The notes below the pieces were generated by a model, which saw only the letters and a program-made list of their open reading frames with translations, was not told the origin of the DNA and ran no database searches. Of a stretch of 64,000 nt of DNA, positions 21,523 through 29,272 are shown piece by piece (within the stretch, counting starts at the first letter, position 1; every line of letters starts with the position of its first letter). The position numbers were made by a program, and so were the translations under genes. Origin of the DNA: Streptomyces typhae (GTDB lineage Bacteria > Actinomycetota > Actinomycetes > Streptomycetales > Streptomycetaceae); the NCBI RefSeq assembly GCF_009755605.1, contig NZ_WPNZ01000037.1, forward strand, positions 1 to 64,000. Direction: 5' to 3'.

Positions 21523-21581
21523 GCCCCGTAACCGAGACAGACCCGGCCGGCGAGAGTCGGTGCAGGACAAGGAGTTATTTC

Positions 21582-22778
21582 GTGTACGACGTGATTGTGG
21601 TCGGGGCGCGGTGTGCCGGATCTCCGGCGGCGCTGCAGCTCGCACGGGCCGGCTACCGGGTGCTCATGGTCGAGCGCAGCAAGTTCCCCAAGGACACGCT
21701 GTCGACGCTGTACATCCACCAGCCGGGCGTCGCGCTCCTCGACCAGTGGGGGGTGCTGCCCGAGGTGGTCGCCACCGGCTGCCCGCCCCTGGACCGGGCC
21801 ACCTACACCACCGGTGACATCCGCGTCCAGGGTGTCTCCTGGCCGGTCGACGGCCAGCAGGCGGCCTACGCGCCGCGGCGCTTCCTCCTCGACCAGATCC
21901 TGGCGCGGGCCGCCGTCGACGCCGGCGCCGAGCTGCGTGAGAACTGCTCGGTCTCCGACCTCGTCTTCGAGGACGACCGGGTCGTGGGCGTCCGGCTGAG
22001 CTCCGGCGGGACCGAGACGGTCGAGCGCGCCCGGCTCGTCATCGGCGCCGACGGCATGCGCTCCACGGTCGCGGCGAAGGTCAAGGCGCCGCACGAGGTC
22101 GAGGCGCCCACCCTCACCTGCTGCTACTACAGCTACTGGTCCGGCCTGCCCGCCGAGTTCCGGCTCTACCAGACCCCCGGCAGCTGGGTCGGCACCGTAC
22201 CGACCAACGACGGGGCGACGCTGGTGGCCGCGTACTACCCGCAGGGGAAGTTCGCGGACATCAAGGGCGACGGCCTCAAGGCGCTGCTCGACAGCGCCGA
22301 GCGGACGGCGCCCGAGGTGCGTGCCGAGATGGACAGGGGCGAGCAGGTCGAGCGCCTCTTCGGCACCGGCAACCAGCTCAACTTCTTCCGCAAGGCCGCG
22401 GGCCCCGGCTGGGCCCTCATCGGTGACGCGGGCCACCACAAGGACTCCATCACGGCCCGCGGCATCACCGACGCCTTCCTCCAGGCCCAGCTCCTGGTCG
22501 AGTGCATAGGCGACGGCCTCCAGGACCCGGACCGCCTGGACAAGGCGCTCGGGGAGTTCGCCGAGGAGCGCACCGAGATGCTCGTCCCGGACTACAAGAG
22601 CACGCTCAAGACGGCCGAGCTGAACCCGCCGGAGCACCACCTGGAGATGCTGCGCGCCATCGCCACGAGCGGCGACCTCTCCGACCGCTACTTCTCGACG
22701 CTCTCGGGCGCCTGCCCGATCGAGGAGTTCGTCACCGAGGAGCTCCTCGACCTGATGGACGAGATGGCCGACGCCTGA
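21582..22778 (+). CDS. FAD-dependent oxidoreductase (geranylgeranyl-reductase/monooxygenase-like)
   Basis: A 398-residue flavoprotein. The N-terminus has the Rossmann motif VIVVGARCAGSPAA for the FAD ADP moiety, and the late motif ALIGDAGHHKDSI resembles the GD motif that contacts the FAD ribityl chain in group A flavoprotein monooxygenases and halogenases. I chose the GTG at 21582 because AAGGAG sits seven bases upstream and the protein then begins directly at the dinucleotide fold. It follows the terminal NRPS gene on the same strand across a strong hairpin, so it may tailor the peptide (hydroxylation, desaturation or similar) from a separate or attenuated transcript. I see no sign of the Trp-halogenase WxWxIP motif. 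The substrate cannot be predicted from the sequence. Confidence 0.85.
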   Translation: MYDVIVVGARCAGSPAALQLARAGYRVLMVERSKFPKDTLSTLYIHQPGVALLDQWGVLPEVVATGCPPLDRATYTTGDIRVQGVSWPVDGQQAAYAPRRFLLDQILARAAVDAGAELRENCSVSDLVFEDDRVVGVRLSSGGTETVERARLVIGADGMRSTVAAKVKAPHEVEAPTLTCCYYSYWSGLPAEFRLYQTPGSWVGTVPTNDGATLVAAYYPQGKFADIKGDGLKALLDSAERTAPEVRAEMDRGEQVERLFGTGNQLNFFRKAAGPGWALIGDAGHHKDSITARGITDAFLQAQLLVECIGDGLQDPDRLDKALGEFAEERTEMLVPDYKSTLKTAELNPPEHHLEMLRAIATSGDLSDRYFSTLSGACPIEEFVTEELLDLMDEMADA

Positions 22779-22783
22779 GCCGA

Positions 22784-22823
22784 GTCCGTCCCCCGGGCAC
22801 CAGTGGGTTACCGGGGGACGGAC
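22784..22823 (+). terminator. 13-bp hairpin after the FAD oxidoreductase gene
   Basis: Arms 22784-22796 and 22811-22823 are perfect reverse complements around a 14-base loop, six bases after the stop codon. It probably terminates the NRPS-side transcription unit. Confidence 0.7.
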
Positions 22824-22877
22824 CGGAGCAGGGGGCACCCCGGAACCCGAGGGAAGGTGTGCTGGTCAAGGCCCAGT

Positions 22878-22919
22878 AGAGTGCTTCATCCCTGAGCACT
22901 CTTTCTCCTTGAGCACTCT
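22878..22919 (+). promoter_or_regulatory. Inverted and direct repeats of TGAGCACTCT upstream of cobL
   Basis: AGAGTGCT (22878-22885) and AGCACTCT (22895-22902) form an 8-bp dyad. The ten bases TGAGCACTCT occur at 22893-22902 and again at 22910-22919. The group lies 35-77 bases before the cobL start. It could be an operator for a regulator of the cobL-cobM unit or a leader hairpin. It does not match the cobalamin riboswitch consensus. Confidence 0.4.
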
Positions 22920-22954
22920 CCGCAGCCCCGCCCCCGAGCCCGAGGTGTCGACCA

Positions 22955-24304
22955 GTGAGCCCCGCACGACCAGGACCGGCCGCCGTGACCGTAGTCGGCA
23001 TCGGGGCCGACGGCTGGGAGGGCCTCACGGACGCCGCCCGCGCCGCGCTGCTCGACGCGGAGACCGTCGTCGGCGGCCGGCGGCAGCTCGATCTGCTGCC
23101 GCCGCGGTGCGCGGGGGAGCGGGTCGGCTGGCCCTCGCCCCTGCGCCCCGCCGTGCCCGGTCTGCTCGCCGCCCACGCCGGACGCCGCGTCGCCGTCCTC
23201 GCCAGCGGCGACCCCATGTTCTACGGCATCGGGCGGGCCCTCACCGAGGAACTCGGCGCCGCCGCGGTACGCGTCCTGCCGCACCCCTCCTCGGTGTCCC
23301 ACGCCTGCGCCCGGCTCGGCTGGCCGCAGGAGGACGTGGCGGTCGTCACGCTCGTCGGGCGCCCGGCCGCGCGGCTCGCCGCCGCCCTGCACGAGGGCCG
23401 CAGGCTGCTCGTGCTCAGCGCGGACGCCGCGGGCCCCGGCACCGTCGCCGCCCTGCTGCGCGACCGCGGCTTCGGACCGAGCCGGATGCGGGTCCTGGAA
23501 CAGCTCGGCGGCGCCCGGGAACGGACCACCGCCGAGGCCACCGCCGACACCTGGGCGGAGCCGCCCGGTGACGCCCTCAACATCGTCGCCGTCACCTGCC
23601 GGCGCGCCCCGGACGCACCCCGGCTCGGTGCCGTCCCCGGCCTCCCCGACACGGCGTACGAGCACGACGGCCAGCTCACCAAGCGGCACGTCCGCGCCGC
23701 CACGCTCGGCGCCCTCGCCCCCGCGCCCGGCGAGCTCCTGTGGGACGTCGGCGGCGGCTCCGGTTCGATCGCCGTCGAGTGGATGCGCACTCACCCCGCC
23801 TGCCGCGCGATCACCGTGGAGCGCGACCCCGCACGGGCCGAGCGCATCACCCGCAACGCCGAACGCCTCGGCGTGCCCGCGCTGCGCGTCGTCACCGGCG
23901 CCGCGCCCGCCGCCCTCGCCGGACTGCCGCGGCCCGACGCCGTGTTCATCGGCGGCGGCCTCACCGCGCCCGGCCTGCTCGACGCCTGCTGGGAGGCGCT
24001 CGCCCCCGGCGGCCGCCTCGTCGCCAACACCGTGACCCTGGAGTCCGAGGCGCTGCTCGCCGCCGCCCACCGCCGCCACGGCGGCGAACTGGTGCGCCTC
24101 GCCGTGGCCCACGCCGTACCGGTGGGCGGCTTCACGGGGTGGCGGCAGGCGATGCCGGTGACGCAGTGGTCGGCCCAGAAGCCCCCGGGGTCCGAGGGGC
24201 GGGCGGAGCCCCCGGCCCCGGCGGCGTCCGCCGACCCGGTGACACCCCCCGCGTCCCCCCGTACCCCCGAAGGACCCCCCGACCGCGCAGGAGCAGCCAC
24301 ATGA
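22955..24304 (+). CDS. cobL: Precorrin-6Y C5,15-methyltransferase (decarboxylating), CbiE-CbiT fusion
   Basis: A 449-residue bifunctional enzyme of corrin ring synthesis. It methylates C5 and C15 of precorrin-6B and removes the C12 acetate carboxyl. The N-terminal half is a CbiE-type tetrapyrrole methylase (VTVVGIGADGWEGL, then LASGDPMFYGIG). The C-terminal half is CbiT-like with the SAM motif DVGGGSGS near residue 264. A Pro/Ala-rich tail of about 40 residues follows the CbiT domain and has no clear role. The GTG start at 22955 has GAGG nine bases upstream. The stop overlaps the cobM start as ATGA, so both are translated from one message. Confidence 0.95.
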   Translation: MSPARPGPAAVTVVGIGADGWEGLTDAARAALLDAETVVGGRRQLDLLPPRCAGERVGWPSPLRPAVPGLLAAHAGRRVAVLASGDPMFYGIGRALTEELGAAAVRVLPHPSSVSHACARLGWPQEDVAVVTLVGRPAARLAAALHEGRRLLVLSADAAGPGTVAALLRDRGFGPSRMRVLEQLGGARERTTAEATADTWAEPPGDALNIVAVTCRRAPDAPRLGAVPGLPDTAYEHDGQLTKRHVRAATLGALAPAPGELLWDVGGGSGSIAVEWMRTHPACRAITVERDPARAERITRNAERLGVPALRVVTGAAPAALAGLPRPDAVFIGGGLTAPGLLDACWEALAPGGRLVANTVTLESEALLAAAHRRHGGELVRLAVAHAVPVGGFTGWRQAMPVTQWSAQKPPGSEGRAEPPAPAASADPVTPPASPRTPEGPPDRAGAAT

Positions 24305-25050
24305 CCGTGTACTTCATCGGGGCGGGACCCGGTGCCGCCGATCTGATCACGGTGCGGGGGGCCCGGACGCTCGCCGCCTGCCAGGTGTGCCTGTACGCGG
24401 GCAGCCTGGTGCCGCGGGAACTCCTCGGCGAATGTCCGCCGGACGCGCGGCTCGTGGACACCGCGCAGCTCGACCTGGACCAGATCACCGCCGAGTTGGT
24501 GCGCGCCCACGAACAGGGGCAGGACGTGGCCCGGCTGCACTCAGGGGACCCGTCCGTGTTCAGCGCGGTGGCCGAGCAGATGCGGCGCCTGGACGCGGCA
24601 GGGGTGCCGTACGAGGTGGTGCCCGGGGTGCCCGCCTTCGCCGCCGCTGCCGCCGCCCTGAAGCGGGAGCTGACCGTGCCGACCGTCGGCCAGACCGTCG
24701 TCCTCACCCGGGTCGCCCACAGCGCGACACCCATGCCCGAGGGCGAGGACCTGGCAACGCTCGGCCGCAGCGGCGCGCTGATCGTGCTGCACCTGGCCGC
24801 CCGGTACGTGGACCGCGTGGTGGCGGAGCTGCTCCCGCACTACGGCGCCGACTGCCCGGCCGCGGTGGTGGCCTATGCCTCCCGCCCCGAGGAAGTGGTC
24901 CTGCGCGGCACGCTCGACGAGATCGCCGCGAAGGTGACGGAGGCGGGAATCCTCCGGACCGCGGTGATCATGGTGGGCCGGACCCTCGGCGCGGAGCAGT
25001 TCCGCGACAGCCACCTGTACTCGCCGGAGCGCGAGCGGCACGTGTGCTGA
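24301..25050 (+). CDS. cobM: Precorrin-4 C11-methyltransferase
   Basis: A 249-residue SAM-dependent tetrapyrrole methylase. It shows the N-terminal YFIGAGPGAADLITVRG motif, LHSGDPSVFSA, and the VVPGVPAFAAAAA segment typical of CobM/CbiF. It adds the methyl group at C11 of precorrin-4. The ATG overlaps the cobL stop by four bases. It faces the cbiD gene tail to tail. The 131-bp gap between them has short GC hairpins (for example GCCCC/GGGGC at 25053-25066) but no strong terminator. Confidence 0.95.
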   Translation: MTVYFIGAGPGAADLITVRGARTLAACQVCLYAGSLVPRELLGECPPDARLVDTAQLDLDQITAELVRAHEQGQDVARLHSGDPSVFSAVAEQMRRLDAAGVPYEVVPGVPAFAAAAAALKRELTVPTVGQTVVLTRVAHSATPMPEGEDLATLGRSGALIVLHLAARYVDRVVAELLPHYGADCPAAVVAYASRPEEVVLRGTLDEIAAKVTEAGILRTAVIMVGRTLGAEQFRDSHLYSPERERHVC

Positions 25051-25181
25051 GTGCCCCGGAAGGGGCGCCGGGGGCTCGGTACGCGGCGCCGGGCGCTTCG
25101 GCAGGGGCGGGCGCCGGACGGTTCAGGAGGGCGCACCCCTCGGCCCGCGGCGCCGCGCGACCCGCGAAGGGTGCCTGGCGC

Positions 25182-26303
25182 TCAGGCCACCGTGCTGCGG
25201 CCCACCACGCTCCCCGCCCGGTCGACGCAGATGACGTCCACCGCGACCGGCGCCCCGCGCAGCACGGCGAGCGCCTCGTCCCGCGCCGCCACCGCGACCA
25301 GGTCGCCGAGCGGAACCCCGGCGCCCTGGCAGAGCTGGAGCGCGGCGAGGCCCGTGTTGGCGTCCGCCACGGCGCCCGCGAGCGCCTCGTCCGCGCCCCC
25401 GCGCCGGGCCAGCGCGGCGAGGAAGCCCTTGTCGACCTGGGAGCGCGCGGAGTGCAGATCGAGGTGCCCGGCCGCGAGCTTGGACAGCTTGGCGAAGCCG
25501 CCACAGATCGTCAGGCGGTCCACGGGGTGGCGGCGGACGTACTTCAGGACCGCGCCCGCGAAGTCGCCCATGTCCAGGAGCGCGTCCTCGGGCAGCCGGT
25601 GCTCGGCGACGACCGTCCGCTCCGACGTCGACCCCGTGCACCCGGCGACATGGGTGCGCCCGGCCGCGCGCGCCACGTCCACGCCCCGCCGGATGGAGTC
25701 GATCCACGCCGAGCAGGAGTACGGCACCACGATGCCGGTGGTGCCGAGCACGGACAGACCGCCGAGGATGCCGAGCCGCGGGTTCCACGTGGACCGGGCG
25801 ATCTCCTCGCCGTCGTCGACGGCGAGGGTGACCTCGGCGTCCGCGCCGACGCCGTGGAGCGCGGCGACGGCGGCGACGTGGTCGCGCATCATCTGCCGGG
25901 GCACCGGGTTGACCGCCGGTTCGCCGACGGGCAGGGGCAGGCCGGGACGGGTCACGGTACCGACGCCAGGACCCGCGCGGAAGACCACCCCGGCCCCCGG
26001 CGGCAGCCGCCGCACCGTGGCCCGGACCAGCGCGCCGTGCGTCACGTCGGGGTCGTCGCCGGCGTCCTTCACCACCCCCGCCATCGCGTACGCCCCGGTC
26101 AGTTCCTCGGTCGCGAGGGCGAACGCCGGTGTCTGCCCCTTGGGCAGCGTGATGGTCACCGGGTCGGGGAAGTCACCGCTCAGAAGGGCGGTGTACGCGG
26201 CGGTGGCGGCCGCCGTCGCGCAGGCACCCGTCGTCCAGCCCGGCCGCAGACCGGTGTGCTCCAGCTGGGCGCCGCGGCCGCCGCGTACTGTCTTGTCACT
26301 CAT
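25182..26303 (-). CDS. cbiD: Cobalt-precorrin-5B C1-methyltransferase
   Basis: A 373-residue protein with the CbiD signature near the N-terminus (LRPGWTTGACATAAATAA), the VNPVPRQMM segment and the late ICGGFAKLSKLAAGHLDLHS block. In the anaerobic route CbiD methylates C1. Here it is found with CobG, CobL, CobK and CobN, which belong to the oxygen-dependent, late-cobalt route that normally uses CobF for C1. CbiD probably fills the CobF role. The gene is divergent from cobK with only 32 bp between the start codons, so the two promoters must overlap or face each other closely. Confidence 0.93.
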   Translation of the reverse strand: MSDKTVRGGRGAQLEHTGLRPGWTTGACATAAATAAYTALLSGDFPDPVTITLPKGQTPAFALATEELTGAYAMAGVVKDAGDDPDVTHGALVRATVRRLPPGAGVVFRAGPGVGTVTRPGLPLPVGEPAVNPVPRQMMRDHVAAVAALHGVGADAEVTLAVDDGEEIARSTWNPRLGILGGLSVLGTTGIVVPYSCSAWIDSIRRGVDVARAAGRTHVAGCTGSTSERTVVAEHRLPEDALLDMGDFAGAVLKYVRRHPVDRLTICGGFAKLSKLAAGHLDLHSARSQVDKGFLAALARRGGADEALAGAVADANTGLAALQLCQGAGVPLGDLVAVAARDEALAVLRGAPVAVDVICVDRAGSVVGRSTVA

Positions 26304-26335
26304 GTCTTGTCACCCATGAACGGATCCGGACTCTC

Positions 26336-27109
26336 GTGCAGGTACTGATTCTCGGCGGAACGACGGAGGCCCGGCACCTGGCCGAGCGGCTGCACGGACT
26401 GCCCGGCCTGCCGGGTCTCGAAGTGACCAGTTCCCTCGCGGGCCGGGTCGCGAGCCCCCGGCTGCCCGTGGGGCAGGTGCGCGTCGGCGGTTTCGGCGGC
26501 GCCGACGGGCTCGCCGACTGGCTGCGCGCGCACCGCGTCGACCTGCTCGTCGACGCCACGCACCCGTTCGCGCAGACGATGAGCTTCCACGCGGCACGGG
26601 CCGCTGCCGCCGCCCGCGTCCCCCTCCTCGCGCTGCGCAGGCCCGGCTGGGACCCGGTCGAGGGCGACGTGTGGCACGAGGCGGACTCGCTCGCCGGGGC
26701 CGCCGCGCTGCTGCCCGCGCTCGGCCGCAGGGTGTTCCTGACGACCGGCCGCATGGGCCTCGCCGCGTTCGCGGACCTCGACGAGCTGTGGTTCCTGATG
26801 CGCTCGGTGGACGCACCGGAGCCCCCGTACCCGGCACGCGGGGAAGTCCTCCTCGACCGGGGCCCGTTCACCCTCGAAGGGGAGCGCGCGCTGCTCCGCG
26901 ACCACGCGATCGACGTCGTCGTGACGAAGGACAGCGGCGGAGCGGCGACCGCACCGAAGCTGACGGCCGCCCGCGAGGCCGGGCTCCCCGTGGTCGTGGT
27001 GCGCAGACCCCCGGTGCCCGACGGCGTGCCGGTGGCACCGGACCCGGAGACGGCGGCCCGCCGGATCGTCGCGCACCTCACGGGGAACGCGCCGCGCGGG
27101 ACGTTCTGA
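26336..27109 (+). CDS. cobK: Precorrin-6A reductase
   Basis: A 257-residue NAD(P)H-dependent reductase that converts precorrin-6A to 6B. Family motifs visible are VLILGGTTEARHLAERL at the start, LLVDATHPFAQTMS, and FLTTGRMGLAAFAD. The start is GTG at 26336. It is divergent from cbiD and convergent with cobIJ, with a 46-bp gap after the stop that has only weak dyads. Confidence 0.95.
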   Translation: MQVLILGGTTEARHLAERLHGLPGLPGLEVTSSLAGRVASPRLPVGQVRVGGFGGADGLADWLRAHRVDLLVDATHPFAQTMSFHAARAAAAARVPLLALRRPGWDPVEGDVWHEADSLAGAAALLPALGRRVFLTTGRMGLAAFADLDELWFLMRSVDAPEPPYPARGEVLLDRGPFTLEGERALLRDHAIDVVVTKDSGGAATAPKLTAAREAGLPVVVVRRPPVPDGVPVAPDPETAARRIVAHLTGNAPRGTF

Positions 27110-27155
27110 GAACGGCCACCCGCCCGGCGCCCCCGGTCCCCGGGCACCGGACGCC

Positions 27156-28643
27156 TCACGCCTCCGGATAGCGGCGCGGCGTCCAGACGATCTCCTCGCC
27201 GTCCCCGCGCCGCACGGCCCGCGTCTGGGAGGAGCCGACCAGCAGGACGGTGCGCATGTCGACCTCGGCCGGGTCCAGGTCGGCGAGCCGGACGATCCGC
27301 ACCCGCTCGCCGGAGCCGCCGACGTCGCGGGCGAGCACCACCGGGGTGTCCGGGGCGCGGTGTTCGAGGAGGAGTTCGCGGGCCTTGCCCACCTGCCAGG
27401 TGCGGCTGCGGGAGCCGGGGTTGTACAGGGCGAGGACCAGGTCCGCGGCGGCGGCCGCGCGCAGCCGCTCCGCTATGACCTCCCAGGGCTTGAGCCGGTC
27501 GGACAGGGAGATCGTGGCGTAGTCGTGGCCGAGGGGCGCGCCCGCGCGGGCGGCGGCCGCGTTGGCGGCGGTCACCCCGGGCAGCACCCGCACCGGCACA
27601 TCGGTGTACCGCGGCTGCGCGGCGACTTCGAGCACGGCGGTCGCCATGGCGAAGACCCCGGGGTCGCCGCCGGAGACGACCGCGACCCGCCGCCCGCGCC
27701 GCGCCAGGTCCAGGGCGAACTCGGCGCGCTCGGACTCCACCCGGTTGTCCGAGCCGTGCCGCTCCTGACCGGGACGGACCGGCACCCGGTCCAGGTACGT
27801 GGTGTAGCCGACCAGGTCGTCGGCGGCGGCCAGGGCCCCGCGCGTCTCGGGCGTCAGCCACAGCGGCCCGGCGGGCCCGGTCCCGACCACGACGACCTCA
27901 CCGCGCTCCCGCGCCGGCGGCCGCGCGCCGATCCGGCTGGGCAGCACGGCCACCGAGAAGTACGGCACCTCGTCCTCGGCGACGTCCGCGAGGCGTGCGG
28001 TGCGCTCCCCGTCCATCGTGGCCCGTTCGACGTACCGCGCCTCGTCCAGGCGCCCAGCACCCGCAAGGGCCCGCCGCACCTTGGGGAACGTACGCCCCAG
28101 CTTCATGACCACCGCGGCGTCCGTCGCGGCGAGCCGCGCGGTCAGCTCGTCCTCGGGCAGGGTCCCCGGCAGGATCGTCAGGACCTCCTCGGCCTCGACG
28201 AGCGGGGTGCCGAGGCGGGCCGCGGCGGCCGACACCGAGGTCACACCGGGGATCACCTCGGTGTCGTAGCGGCCGGTGAGCCGCTTGTGCATGTGCATGT
28301 ACGAGCCGTAGAAGAGCGGGTCGCCCTCCGCGAGGACCGCGACGGTGCGCCCCGCGTCGAGGTGCGCGGCGAGCCGCGCCGCCGCCTCGGCGTAGAACTC
28401 CTCCATGGCGCCCCGGTAGCCGCCCGGATGGTCGGTGGTCTCCGTCGTGACCGGATAGACGAGGCGTTCCTCGATGTGGTCGGCGCGGATGTGGCGCGCC
28501 GCGATCGAGCGGGCGATGGACCGGCCGTGCCGGGCGCTGTGGTACGCGATCACCTCCGCCTCCGCGATGACCTCGACGGCGCGCACGGTCATCAGGGACG
28601 GGTCGCCGGGGCCGAGCCCCACCCCGTACAGCTTGGCGCTCAT
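27156..28643 (-). CDS. cobIJ: Bifunctional precorrin-2 C20- / precorrin-3B C17-methyltransferase
   Basis: A 495-residue fusion of two SAM-dependent methylases. The CobI half starts LYGVGLGPGDPSLMTVRAVE and contains VAVLAEGDPLFYGSYMHM. The CobJ half starts EVVVVGTGPAGPLWLTPE and contains VAVVSGGDPGVFAMA and LALYNPGSRSRTWQ. It methylates C20 of precorrin-2, and C17 of precorrin-3B with ring contraction. The ATG at 28643 overlaps the cobH stop as ATGA. The frame stays open far upstream, but homology begins at this ATG. CobI-CobJ fusion is common in actinobacteria. Confidence 0.95.
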   Translation of the reverse strand: MSAKLYGVGLGPGDPSLMTVRAVEVIAEAEVIAYHSARHGRSIARSIAARHIRADHIEERLVYPVTTETTDHPGGYRGAMEEFYAEAAARLAAHLDAGRTVAVLAEGDPLFYGSYMHMHKRLTGRYDTEVIPGVTSVSAAAARLGTPLVEAEEVLTILPGTLPEDELTARLAATDAAVVMKLGRTFPKVRRALAGAGRLDEARYVERATMDGERTARLADVAEDEVPYFSVAVLPSRIGARPPARERGEVVVVGTGPAGPLWLTPETRGALAAADDLVGYTTYLDRVPVRPGQERHGSDNRVESERAEFALDLARRGRRVAVVSGGDPGVFAMATAVLEVAAQPRYTDVPVRVLPGVTAANAAAARAGAPLGHDYATISLSDRLKPWEVIAERLRAAAAADLVLALYNPGSRSRTWQVGKARELLLEHRAPDTPVVLARDVGGSGERVRIVRLADLDPAEVDMRTVLLVGSSQTRAVRRGDGEEIVWTPRRYPEA

Positions 28644-29272
28644 TCTTCCTCGCTCGCAATCGCGTTCAGTGCGGCGGCGGCGATGGCGCTGCCGCCGCGA
28701 CGGCCCCGCACGACCAGATGTTCCAGACCCAGGGACTGCGCCGCCAGGGCGTCCTTGGACTCCGCCGCGCCGATGAAGCCGACCGGCACACCGATGACGG
28801 CGGCGGGCCGGGGCGCGCCGTCCCTGACCATCTCCAGGAGGCGGAAGAGCGCGGTGGGCGCGTTGCCGACGGCGACCACGGAGCCTTCGAGACGGTCGCG
28901 CCACAGCTCCATCGCGGCGGCGCTGCGGGTGGTGCCCAGCTTCGCCGCGAGGTCCGGCACGGCCGGGTCGGACAGGGTGCACAGCACGTCGTTGCCGGCG
29001 GGCAGCCGCTTGCGGGTCACGCCGCTTGCGACCATCTGCACGTCGCAGAAGATCGGCGCCCCGGCGCGCAGGGCGGCGCGGGCCCGCGCCACCACGTCCG
29101 GGCTGTACCCGAGGTCCTGTACGAGGTCGACCATCCCGCAGGCGTGGATCATCCGGACCGCGACCTGGCTGACGTCGGCGGGGAGGGCCGCGAGATCCGC
29201 CTCCGCGCGGATGGTGGCGAAGGACTGGCGGTATATGGCCGCGCCGTCCTTCTCGTAGTCGTAGGTCGTCAC
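28640..29272 (-). CDS. cobH: Precorrin-8X methylmutase
   Basis: A 210-residue enzyme that moves the methyl group from C11 to C12 to give hydrogenobyrinate. Recognisable blocks are AVRMIHACGMVDLVQDL (with the catalytic His), IFCDVQMVASGVTRKRLPAGN, and VIGVPVGFIGAAESKDAL. I chose the GTG at 29272 because it gives the usual family length and overlaps the cobG stop as GTGA. The gene sits between cobG and cobIJ in a coupled minus-strand run. Confidence 0.95.
   Translation of the reverse strand: MTTYDYEKDGAAIYRQSFATIRAEADLAALPADVSQVAVRMIHACGMVDLVQDLGYSPDVVARARAALRAGAPIFCDVQMVASGVTRKRLPAGNDVLCTLSDPAVPDLAAKLGTTRSAAAMELWRDRLEGSVVAVGNAPTALFRLLEMVRDGAPRPAAVIGVPVGFIGAAESKDALAAQSLGLEHLVVRGRRGGSAIAAAALNAIASEEE

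Noticed and set aside
3529..21645. Very long open frames on the minus strand opposite the NRPS genes (up to about 1,390 codons)
   Set aside because: They mirror the plus-strand genes, show no domain, and have compositions rich in Gly/Arg/Val/His/Gln typical of antisense frames in high-GC DNA. Stop codons are simply rare there.
22830..22954. Cobalamin riboswitch upstream of cobL
   Set aside because: The conserved B12-box and the GCCACTG core are missing. The hairpins there differ from the true riboswitch found before cobN.
25051..25181. Small RNA or gene between cobM and cbiD
   Set aside because: Only weak GC dyads and no reading frame with a ribosome-binding site; it looks like an ordinary convergent spacer.
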